From the NCBI RefSeq assembly GCF_000758705.1, contig NZ_CP009287.1, forward strand, positions 1,922,001 to 1,986,000: DNA of 64,000 nt. Direction: 5' to 3'. This document shows, in pieces, positions 8,201-14,174 of the stretch. The stretch's first letter is position 1. Each line of letters opens with the position of its first letter. The position numbers and the translations under genes were made by a program. The stretch comes from Paenibacillus graminis. GTDB lineage: Bacteria > Bacillota > Bacilli > Paenibacillales > Paenibacillaceae. The notes below the pieces were generated by a model. The model was given only the letters and a program-made list of their open reading frames with translations. It was not told the DNA's origin and made no database searches.

Positions 8201-10696
8201 TTTGACCCGGTCCGCTGCGAGGCGGCGTTTGCGGCGGTCAGCCGGCGGCATGAAGCGCTGCGGACCTGCTTCGAAATGACCGGGGATACCGTGGTCCAGC
8301 GCGTGCTGCCCCAGGCTACCGGATTTTTCGAGTATGAGGAGGTCCCCGGCGGCGATCACCGTTCCCTGATCGGGCCGTTTGTCCGTCCGTTTGAGCTGAG
8401 GACGGGCCCGCTGTTCCGTGTCAAGGTGGTCCGGACAGGCCGGGAGGAGCATCTGCTGCTGCTGGATATGCATCACATGATTACCGACGGCGTGTCCCAG
8501 GATATTGTGCTGAAGGAGTTCGCGGCGCTCTATGAAGGGGAGGTGCTGGAACCGCTGCGGATACAGTACAAGGACTATGCCATCTGGCAATCCGCGCAAT
8601 CCAGGCAGAGCAGTACGATGCGGGAGCAGGGACGCTATTGGCTGGAGCTGTTCCAAGGGGAACTGCCGGTGCTGGATCTGCCGGCGGATTACCCCCGGCC
8701 CGTGGTGCAGAGCTTCGAAGGGGATAAGCTGAGCATCCGGCTGGACGCAGAGCGGTCGGCAGAGGTGAAGAAGCTCGCGGAGGCCACGGACACAACGTTG
8801 TTTATCGTGTTGCTGGCCGCGTATGATGTGCTGCTGCACAAATATACGGGGCAAGAGGACATCATCGTGGGTTCGCCGTTTGCAGGAAGAAGGCATGCCG
8901 AGCTTGAATCTATGGTGGGGATGTTCGTCAACACCGTGGCGCTGCGGAGCTTCCCGCAGAGGGACAAGACCGTGCGGAGCTTTCTGGCTGAAGTGAAGGA
9001 GAGCTGTCTGAAAGCCTATGAGCATCAGGAATTCTCGTTTGAACAATTGATTGAACAGCTGCAGCTGCCCCGGGATTTCAGCCGGAATCCATTGTTTGAC
9101 ACCATGTTTGTCCTGCAGAATATGGAGGGGTATACCCCGGGCCTCAAAAATGTGCAGATGACGGCTTACCCGGTCAATAACGGCATTGCCAAATTCGATC
9201 TTACGCTGGAAGCCGCTGAAGAAAAAGACGGCAGCCTTCGCTTGAGCCTGGAGTACTGCACGAAATTGTTCCGCAGAGACACGGTAGAGCGCTTCCTTCA
9301 ACATTATATGAATATAGTGCAGCATCTGGCCGGCAACCTGGACCGGCGGCTGTCGGAGATTGACATGCTGTCGGGAGCAGAACGCAAGCAGGAAACTTAT
9401 TATCCAGCTTCCCCGGCGCAAAAAAGATTGTTTATGGCAGATAAGCTATCGGGGAGAGGCACGGCTTACAACGTTCCTGTCATCCGCAGAATTAAGGGGA
9501 TGCTTGACGCCGGGCGACTTGGCGGGGCCCTGAAGAAACTTGTCAACCGTCATGAATCGCTGCGGACCACCTTCGAACTGGACGCGGGCAGCGGCATGCT
9601 GAGGCAAAAGGTCAATCCTGCCGTGTCTTTTGCTTTTCCGGTATATGAGCTAAGCGAAACAGAAACGCTACTGCTGATCCAAGACTTTGTCAGACCGTTC
9701 CGTCTTGATAAGCCGCCCCTTTTCCGGACCGCACTCATACGGCTTACAGACCGGGAAGAAAACGTACTGATTATGGATATGCACCACATCATAACAGACG
9801 GTGCTTCTGTAAGCATTCTGCTAAAGGACCTGGCAGCTCTGTATGAGAACAGAGATTTGGATATCCTGAAGCACCAATATAAAGATTATGCGGTAAGGCA
9901 GAATCAGCTGGCGGGCACTGAGGAATGGAACCGGCAGGAGGAGTACTGGCTTGGAGTATTCCAGGAGCCTGTCCCCGCGCTTCCGTGGGCTGACCGCCGC
10001 ACAGAACAGCGGGCAGGGGAAGATTCTTCCCGAACAGCCTATTTTGCCATGGATGACAAAACCGCCTCTGAATTGCACCGTCTGGCGCAAACAACAGAAT
10101 CAACGCTGTTTATGGTGCTGATGGCTGCCTTCACCGCCTTGCTGTCTAAGCTGTCAGATTGTGAGGATATCGTCGTAGGGATGCCAACCTCGGGAAGACA
10201 TCATGAGGGCTTGGATAATATAGTCGGGATGTTCGTCAATACACTGGCGGTCCGCTTCTTTGCCAGCCGCAATCTGTCATTTCAGGAATATTTGAATCAG
10301 GTGAAAGACAAGCTGATAGAAGCCTATGAAAATCAGGATTATCCGCTTGACAGTCTGGTGGAGAAACTGAATGTATCCCGCAATCTCCGGGGACAGCCAT
10401 TATTCACTGTAATGTTTCAATTTGCCGAAATGGACGCAGCAGAACAAATTGACGCTATTGACATGGTCCCGTTCGGGCACGACAATGTGCCGGGCAAATT
10501 CGATCTTCACTTCATTGTAGTGCAGGAGAACAACAGCCTGGGGCTGGAAATAACGTATTTCGAATCGTTGTTTTCAGAAGAAACTATCGGTGAGCTGATT
10601 AGCGGATTTATAGAAATAGTTCAGATTATTACCAGTAATCTAGGAACAGGTCTGGGAGATTTATTGAAAAGACAGAGCGTGCTTCCGTCATCTTGA
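2258..10696 (+). CDS. NRPS elongation protein: half C-A-T-C-A-T-C-C
   Basis: A 2812-residue synthetase. ATG 2258 follows TAAAGGAGA at good distance; the frame is open further upstream but without a better site. Approximate domains: residues 30-250 are only the C-terminal half of a condensation (C) domain, with no HHxxxDG; A1 260-780; T1 near 830 (LGGHSLKAI); C1 890-1320 with MHHMITDG; A2 1330-1845; T2 near 1890; C2 1945-2373 with MHHMITDG; C3 2378-2800 with MHHIITDG. There is no thioesterase or epimerization domain. Both A domains read D-L-K-N-F-G-T-D-I-K at the specificity positions by eye, so both probably load the same amino acid; I cannot name it. The protein ends in two consecutive C domains, so C3 may pair with a carrier on another protein, possibly the A-T-TE protein encoded just upstream. 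The two modules are near-identical in DNA, implying recent duplication. Substrate and product are unknown. Confidence 0.93.
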   Translation: MKQDPSGISHTEGPLQMQPVQSTFDGEAGEYWHTIIDNGTPLNMPLDYVRPAVKSYAGEVAMLRISEELAGKLERLAESETVSVETALLACYIVLLSKYAGQDTVLVGWAYGSLLRSGSGGDAGLTVLAGQVDWTATWQEYVNSINSICAQARNSQHIPYAEVVKKLELDRDPSRNPLFDALFQTGDVKTGWDKYDFALVPERAADGIQLKLEYDTALFSKGSMERLLHHYVNIVADLAEHLACSLDRRLSEIDMLSGAERERLVQGWNPTSVPYPYGKSIAGLLEEQVLKRPEAVAVSLGSRHLTYRQLHEQSNRVAHALHARGIGEEEIVAVMAERSPELVVAVLGVLKAGAAYTPVDPDYPAERLRYLLRHSQAKLLLMQHKFWDRAAVSGAETQAETVNIEELLAAELPDGNLPLVYRPERLMYVLYTSGSTGNPKGAMITSHSFVNLLHWYTREFAFTEKERILQIASASFDLAQKNLYAALVTGGRLVLFEPGLYDYEHMAETIEREGITVINCTPSAFYPLVECAADSGYRQLGSLRAVFLGGEPVHMTRLGPWLRSGVCRADIVNTYGPTECTDIASYYRLRSEDWTGGDELPIGQPIDNVRLYVVDSELKLVPEGVEGELCIGGAGVGRGYYHAPELTKERFVHSTDLPEETVYRTGDSVKRRPDGNIVFIGRVDHQVKVRGFRIEIEEIERKLLDSPRVHEAVVTAGRDAAGDTMLCAYAVAAPGATAEQVRGELEAKLPAYMVPQHVVLLGAMPLTPNGKLDRRALPEPTIGIAGTGAAGDGVAEDDAALTDEIEQTLAVLWQEVLGVGRIGPEDNFFRLGGHSLKAIALLARIKKAFGVSLPIQKLFRAPTVRQLAGLIREAPKQRFVPIPRADPQQAYYRLSSQQERLYVLQQFEAIGTAYHVTWAAQVQGPFDPVRCEAAFAAVSRRHEALRTCFEMTGDTVVQRVLPQATGFFEYEEVPGGDHRSLIGPFVRPFELRTGPLFRVKVVRTGREEHLLLLDMHHMITDGVSQDIVLKEFAALYEGAALEPLRMQYKDYAIWQSVQSGQNRQSAQSGQRGTLREQGRYWLELFQGELPVLDLPLDYPRPVVQSFEGDKLSVRLDAEQSAEVKKLAEATDTTLFIVLLAAYDVLLHKYTGQEDIIVGSPFAGRRHAELESMVGMFVNTVALRSFPQRDKTVRSFLAEVKESCLKAYEHQEFSFEQLIEQLQLPRDFSRNPLFDTMFVLQNMEGYTPGLKNVQMTAYPVNNGIAKFDLTLEAAEEKDGSLRLSLEYCTKLFRRDTVERFLQHYMNIVQHLAGNLDRRLSEIDMLSGTERERLVQGWNPTSVPYPYGKSIAGLLEEQVLKRPEAVAVSLGSRHLTYRQLHEQSNRVAHALHARGIGEEEIVAVMAERSPELVVAVLGVLKAGAAYTPVDPDYPAERLRYLLRHSQAKLLLMQHKFRDHAAVSEAETVVIEELLAAEWPDGNLPLVYRPERLMYVLYTSGSTGNPKGAMITSHSFVNLLHWYTREFAFTEKERILQIASASFDLAQKNLYAALVTGGRLVLFEPGLYDYEHMAETIEREGITVINCTPSAFYPLVECAADSGYRQLGSLRAVFLGGEPVHMTRLGPWLRSGVCRADIVNTYGPTECTDIASYYRLRSEDWTGGDELPIGQPIDNVRLYVVDSELKLVPEGVEGELCIGGAGVGRGYYHAPELTKERFVHSTDLPEETVYRTGDIVKRRPDGNIVFIGRVDHQVKVRGFRIEIEEIERKLLDSPRVHEAVVTAGRDAAGDTMLCAYAVAAPGATAEQVRGELEAKLPAYMVPQHVVLLEAMPLTPNGKIDRRVLPDPSAGTGAAGDDAVLTDEIEQTLAVLWQEVLGVGRIGPEDNFFRLGGHSLKAIALLARIKKAFGVSLPIQKLFRAPTVRQLAGLIREAPKQRFVPIPQADPQQTYYWLSSQQERLYVLQQFEAIGTAYHVTWAAQVQGPFDPVRCEAAFAAVSRRHEALRTCFEMTGDTVVQRVLPQATGFFEYEEVPGGDHRSLIGPFVRPFELRTGPLFRVKVVRTGREEHLLLLDMHHMITDGVSQDIVLKEFAALYEGEVLEPLRIQYKDYAIWQSAQSRQSSTMREQGRYWLELFQGELPVLDLPADYPRPVVQSFEGDKLSIRLDAERSAEVKKLAEATDTTLFIVLLAAYDVLLHKYTGQEDIIVGSPFAGRRHAELESMVGMFVNTVALRSFPQRDKTVRSFLAEVKESCLKAYEHQEFSFEQLIEQLQLPRDFSRNPLFDTMFVLQNMEGYTPGLKNVQMTAYPVNNGIAKFDLTLEAAEEKDGSLRLSLEYCTKLFRRDTVERFLQHYMNIVQHLAGNLDRRLSEIDMLSGAERKQETYYPASPAQKRLFMADKLSGRGTAYNVPVIRRIKGMLDAGRLGGALKKLVNRHESLRTTFELDAGSGMLRQKVNPAVSFAFPVYELSETETLLLIQDFVRPFRLDKPPLFRTALIRLTDREENVLIMDMHHIITDGASVSILLKDLAALYENRDLDILKHQYKDYAVRQNQLAGTEEWNRQEEYWLGVFQEPVPALPWADRRTEQRAGEDSSRTAYFAMDDKTASELHRLAQTTESTLFMVLMAAFTALLSKLSDCEDIVVGMPTSGRHHEGLDNIVGMFVNTLAVRFFASRNLSFQEYLNQVKDKLIEAYENQDYPLDSLVEKLNVSRNLRGQPLFTVMFQFAEMDAAEQIDAIDMVPFGHDNVPGKFDLHFIVVQENNSLGLEITYFESLFSEETIGELISGFIEIVQIITSNLGTGLGDLLKRQSVLPSS
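2993..9337 (+). repeat. Tandem duplication of a 3.2-kb NRPS A-T-C module
   Basis: Copy 1 spans 2993-6196 (3204 bp) and copy 2 6197-9337 (3141 bp). Both begin at the same sequence encoding LDRRLSEIDMLSG, and the beginning of a third copy (about 50 bases) follows at 9338. The copies are identical over long stretches. They differ by three in-frame length changes (12, 24 and 27 bp), all in interdomain linkers or in a Gln/Ser-rich stretch of the C domain, plus scattered substitutions. This is what a recent unequal crossover between conserved C-domain ends would leave. A misassembly in such a repeat cannot be excluded from sequence alone. Confidence 0.95.
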
Positions 10697-10709
10697 AAGG
10701 GGAACAGCA

Positions 10710-11288
10710 GTGAATACACACCATTTATTCAGCCAATTTCCGATGCTTGTGTCCGATGGGTTAACACTCCAAAAGATTGATGAGAGCCACCTTGAAGAGG
10801 TTTTTGGCATCTATGACAACGATACAGTTTTTGAGTATTGCGGGATTATACCCAAGCACAATAAAGCTACCGTAGCAACCATGATTGGGCACTTTGAAAG
10901 AGACTTTCTTAAAAGATCGAGAGTGAAGTGGGGGATCTTTGCCAATAACGACAAGGACACACTGGCCGGGATCATAGAAGCTTTTGATTTCAATCAAAAA
11001 GTAGATATGATAACCATCGGCTATTTTTTAGCGGAAGCGCATTGGGGAAAGGGGATTGCCTCAGAGGCAGTCAGCCGGGTTGTCCGCTTCTTGTTTCAGG
11101 AGGTGGAAGTGAACAGGATTCAAGCCGAAGTGATGCCGGCAAATGAACCCTCCAAACGCGTATTATTAAAAAATGGCTTCAAGTATGAAGGCACACTAAG
11201 GCAGGCCACGTTATGGTCCGGTAAAGGAATCGTTGATGTGGAGATCTATGGATTACTGCAGGGAGATTATAAAACAGAGCGAAGATGA
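10710..11288 (+). CDS. GNAT acetyltransferase, RimJ/RimL type
   Basis: A 192-residue single-domain GNAT N-acetyltransferase, predicted cytosolic. The start is GTG 10710, 13 bases after the NRPS stop, with GAAAGGGG in front. Family features are the GYFLAEAHWGKGIASEAV stretch, which carries the acetyl-CoA-binding Q/RxxGxG/A-like loop, and the later NEPSKRVLLKNGF segment typical of RimL/RimJ-like enzymes. These acetylate protein N-termini or small amines. Placement as the last gene of the NRPS operon suggests a role in tailoring the peptide or in self-protection, but this is inference; a general RimL-like role is equally possible. Confidence 0.88.
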   Translation: MNTHHLFSQFPMLVSDGLTLQKIDESHLEEVFGIYDNDTVFEYCGIIPKHNKATVATMIGHFERDFLKRSRVKWGIFANNDKDTLAGIIEAFDFNQKVDMITIGYFLAEAHWGKGIASEAVSRVVRFLFQEVEVNRIQAEVMPANEPSKRVLLKNGFKYEGTLRQATLWSGKGIVDVEIYGLLQGDYKTERR

Positions 11289-11293
11289 TAGTA

Positions 11294-11327
11294 AACAGGC
11301 TCCGTCATAACTTCGACGGAGCCTGTT
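11294..11327. terminator. Hairpin terminator between convergent genes
   Basis: A perfect 13-bp stem (AACAGGCTCCGTC and its complement) with an 8-base loop lies between the convergent acetyltransferase and sfp-like genes. There is no strong T-run on either side, so it is a bidirectional terminator by position and stem strength. Confidence 0.7.
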
Positions 11328-11343
11328 ATAACGTCCGGCAGCC

Positions 11344-12066
11344 CTAATGGACATGGACATCTTGCTGCCCGTGACCGTCCAGAAAATACCGGATAATTGC
11401 ATCGGGCGAAATCACCCTGACCGTCTCACAAGACTGGGGTTTCTGTCCGCAAACAGCAAGAGCGTAGTTGTTATCAAGGCTGTATGCCTTCAAATACCAG
11501 TCACAATGATCAAATACCCGCAAGCCTTCGACACTCCCTGCCCGGACTGTAGAAAAATTGTTCAAGGAATGGGAGAGCCCTTGGCCGATCGCCTTGATAT
11601 AGCTTTCTTTTGCCGTCCAAACCGCAAAAAACCGTTCTTGCCTTTGGTCATCTGAGGGGGCTTCCTCAATGAATTCAACTTCCTCCCGGGCAAAAAAACG
11701 CCTGGAAATCTCAAGTTGAACGGGCTGAATTCTTTCAATATCAATACCGACAGGACTGTCATCGATGGCACAGACCACCCAATCTCCAGAGTGCGATACA
11801 TTATAATGAAAGCTGTTGTTGTCAGGTATAGCCAAATAGGGCTTGCCGTATGAATTCGTACCAAAAACAATCCTTTTTACCGGCACAGCAAATGTCTCTG
11901 AAATCATTTTCCGGACAAGCAGGTCCCCAACCAGCCCTCGAATCAGATCATCCTGGTGATGAAACCTGGATAGCTTTTCACTTTTTTCTCTGGATACACA
12001 GGAGAGCAGGGGGATAAGCTGAGTATTTGGGAAATGGGATATAGCGACTGCATAGATTTGCAACAA
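11344..12066 (-). CDS. Sfp-type 4'-phosphopantetheinyl transferase
   Basis: Transfers 4'-phosphopantetheine from CoA to the carrier-domain serine, activating the synthetase encoded next door. Motifs of the Sfp family are clear: NVSHSGDWVVCAIDD, then VGIDIERI, and FFAVWTAKESYIKAIGQGL, holding the Mg-binding Asp/Glu residues and the W-x-x-KES signature. I chose TTG 12066 as start because AGGGAGGA lies 7 bases upstream and the protein then begins LLQIYAVAIS, as Sfp does. An in-frame ATG at 12141 gives 25 more residues but has no ribosome site. The resulting 240 residues fit the family (about 225-240). It lies 79 bases downstream of the loaP-like gene on the same strand, probably co-transcribed. 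Confidence 0.93.
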   Translation of the reverse strand: MLQIYAVAISHFPNTQLIPLLSCVSREKSEKLSRFHHQDDLIRGLVGDLLVRKMISETFAVPVKRIVFGTNSYGKPYLAIPDNNSFHYNVSHSGDWVVCAIDDSPVGIDIERIQPVQLEISRRFFAREEVEFIEEAPSDDQRQERFFAVWTAKESYIKAIGQGLSHSLNNFSTVRAGSVEGLRVFDHCDWYLKAYSLDNNYALAVCGQKPQSCETVRVISPDAIIRYFLDGHGQQDVHVH

Positions 12067-12145
12067 GGATAGTCCTCCCTTAAGGGTAGCCTTCCGGCAT
12101 TCGCCTAAGCGCATAGAGAAAGGCAGTATCTGCTTCATCACAAGA

Positions 12146-12754
12146 TTACATGATTAGCTCTTTGCTGCCAACAGGTTCTATGAGTTCAATGCCGAGTTCG
12201 ATGATACGCTGATCACCCATGAGTGATACCAGGACTTTCGCCCGGCGTGTATGCTTGTTAATTTTTTTGATAATGCCTTCCAGTCCCTTTAACGGTCCGG
12301 ACTCCACATAGACCTTGGATTCGATGGTGTAGACCTTGGAGAAATTAATCTCTTCCTCCTGATTCAAAAGCTTTAAAATAATCGACATTTCTTCCTCGGG
12401 AATCTTCTTGAAGTACAGCTCCTCTTTCGCTGTTGCAGGCACAGCAGACTGTTTATTGTGTGCGGAGATTGTTCTGTGGCAGGTTAAATCTTCTTTGTTC
12501 AGATAGTTTAGCATCTTAATAATTTTGGAATTCCTTTTGATTAAGTAGTAAGTGGAGAAATCCATGACTGTTTTTACGAAAATGTAGCTTGGAAACAAAT
12601 TCTTTTCCACGTATAGAAGCTTTCCATTCTTTTTCTCGGGGACTATTCTCTTTGGGACGATAGAATACAGTGTTTCTCTGTCAAAAGTTTTGTTCAACCA
12701 ATCCTTTACACAAAGTTCATCGCCTGTCTTCACAAAAAAAATGTACCAGTTCAT
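12146..12754 (-). CDS. loaP: LoaP-like NusG-family antiterminator
   Basis: A 202-residue NusG paralogue. The N-terminal NGN domain is recognisable from MNWYIFFVKTGDE and from KNLFPSYIFVKT; a C-terminal KOW domain follows near residues 148-190 (VESGPLKGLEGIIKKINKH). GAAAGGAG stands ahead of ATG 12754. Specialised NusG paralogues such as LoaP in Bacillus velezensis ride with RNA polymerase and allow read-through of terminators in long antibiotic operons after recognising an RNA hairpin in the leader. Position beside a large NRPS operon and an sfp-like gene supports that role. The leader it would act on is expected at the unseen start of the NRPS operon. Housekeeping NusG is unlikely because of the sequence divergence, the context and the absence of secE/rplK neighbours. 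Confidence 0.85.
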   Translation of the reverse strand: MNWYIFFVKTGDELCVKDWLNKTFDRETLYSIVPKRIVPEKKNGKLLYVEKNLFPSYIFVKTVMDFSTYYLIKRNSKIIKMLNYLNKEDLTCHRTISAHNKQSAVPATAKEELYFKKIPEEEMSIILKLLNQEEEINFSKVYTIESKVYVESGPLKGLEGIIKKINKHTRRAKVLVSLMGDQRIIELGIELIEPVGSKELIM

Positions 12755-13041
12755 AACCGACTCCTTTCAAAATAGAGAGGATCATCTGAATGAATAAAGT
12801 CTATAAATGGATTTATTGAAAATAATAAACTTGTGGTATTAATTCGTCGAAAGCAGTGAATATCCTCCAATAATTATCATAATTTATCAATAAATAGTCA
12901 TATTGCACTAAAATGTCGAAAAATGTCATGTTTTTATGAGGAGCAAACGTGGATTAGGATTCGTCTGCTTGACGGGAAACCGCCTGTTTCTGCCAACAAA
13001 AAAAGCCGCCTCCAGGGAGGGGCGTTAGGAGAGTATTGCAA
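12755..13041. promoter_or_regulatory. Divergent intergenic region upstream of loaP
   Basis: 287 bases separate the divergent loaP-like and BtrH-like genes; the left two thirds are AT-rich and must hold both promoters. Near the right end (12998-13024) a run of seven A precedes a GC-rich imperfect hairpin (CCTC, loop, GAGG, with bulged G). Read leftward this is a weak intrinsic terminator facing loaP. No clear -35/-10 pair could be fixed. Confidence 0.4.
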
Positions 13042-14070
13042 ATGAGCAGCAGGATTCTTCCAATGTATGAACCCAGGCTACATACTTACAATGTATACGC
13101 TGCATTATTTTCGATTATTGCAAAGGATGAAAGCTATCTGCCTTGGTTTTATAGTAATTTCATATCCATCGGAATCAACACTTGTGATGATACTTTGTAT
13201 TTTACGGATCATTTCACTTTTTTTGAGTACGGGGAAGGTTTAACCTCATGTCCATGGCTGGAGGTGTACAAACCGCCGCATAAAACCATTTACTCTCAAT
13301 ACTCATTCAATATTAAGGATGCTGTCACCAGTTATTTGAACCAGAACAAGTACATTTGGCTCTATTTGGATCAATTCTATATCCCGCAAAGCGCACATTA
13401 TCAAAAAATGCACAAAGAACATTCAGTACTTGTATACGGATATGATGATGGAGCCAGTGTATTTTACATCGCGGATAACCTGGACAATGGCAAGTTTATA
13501 ACAACAGAGATTTCCTGCCGGCAGCTTATAAAAGCCTGGGAAAGCGATATTTGTGAACACTTCCGCAGGCTGTTTCGGGTGCTTAATAGCAAACAAGGCG
13601 AATATACACTTAGCACCGCACATCTGAGAGATCAAATAGAAGGTTATTTATCCTCAAAACCTATGAATCAAGGGATTTACTGGGATCAAATTCCGGTGGA
13701 TGGGCCGCACGCTTATGTGCAGAATATACAATATTGGATATTTGGTCATGAAGTATACAGCTATATACAGCGGCTAATCAAGCAAGTAAAAGTGATGAAT
13801 GGTCCTAAAGTTTTGGATGTCCGTATTCCCCACCTTTTATGGGAGCATAAGAAGTGCATGATAGAACGGATACACTATCTAAATTTGGGAATGCACGATT
13901 TGGTTAGTGAATATGAGAAGGTTGTGAATCACTCCTTAACGATCCGGAACCTGACTATAAAATATAATATAACTAAAAATGATAGAATCTTAGACGAAAT
14001 AGACACCAGGATTAGTGAAGTTGTGCACACCGAAGATATTGTGTTAAGAAAACTGGCCGAGCTGCTATAG
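13042..14070 (+). CDS. BtrH-like (C39/papain-fold) protein of unknown role
   Basis: 342 residues from ATG 13042 (TTAGGAG 10 bases upstream; a TTG at 13036 is too close). The first part resembles the BtrH N-terminal fold, a papain-like domain used as an acyltransferase in butirosin biosynthesis and common in Bacillales peptide and polyketide clusters. The central HSVLVYGYDDG followed by FYIADNLDNG fits the conserved His and Asp/Asn of that fold. Where the family has its catalytic Cys near the N-terminus, I read LHTYNVYAALFSII with Thr, so the active Cys appears to be missing. The second half is helical and unfamiliar. It may be an inactive relative acting as a partner of the NRPS system, or unrelated. 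Base composition is more AT-rich than that of the NRPS genes, hinting at separate origin. Confidence 0.5.
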   Translation: MSSRILPMYEPRLHTYNVYAALFSIIAKDESYLPWFYSNFISIGINTCDDTLYFTDHFTFFEYGEGLTSCPWLEVYKPPHKTIYSQYSFNIKDAVTSYLNQNKYIWLYLDQFYIPQSAHYQKMHKEHSVLVYGYDDGASVFYIADNLDNGKFITTEISCRQLIKAWESDICEHFRRLFRVLNSKQGEYTLSTAHLRDQIEGYLSSKPMNQGIYWDQIPVDGPHAYVQNIQYWIFGHEVYSYIQRLIKQVKVMNGPKVLDVRIPHLLWEHKKCMIERIHYLNLGMHDLVSEYEKVVNHSLTIRNLTIKYNITKNDRILDEIDTRISEVVHTEDIVLRKLAELL

Positions 14071-14104
14071 TGCTGCTTTTTGTTTTATATACAATTCTAC
14101 GGCA

Positions 14105-14146
14105 AACAGGGATGCCCTCAGCCTTTGCGGCGGGGGCATCCCTGTT
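14105..14146. terminator. Hairpin between convergent genes
   Basis: A 13-bp perfect stem (AACAGGGATGCCC and complement) with a GC-rich loop sits between the stops of the BtrH-like gene and the convergent M14/SLH gene. It probably ends both transcripts. Confidence 0.75.
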
Positions 14147-14174
14147 CACGTTCACTGCCTATCATTCGTTCAGA

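Noticed and set aside
4943..9421. Long minus-strand open frames (561 and 851 codons) opposite the NRPS gene
   Set aside because: They are antisense to GC-rich, duplicated A and C domains, repeat with the module duplication, are His/Arg/Gln-rich without any known fold, and lack ribosome sites.
11344..12141. ATG 12141 as start of the Sfp-type gene
   Set aside because: No ribosome site there, while TTG 12066 has AGGGAGGA at 7 bases and matches the family N-terminus.
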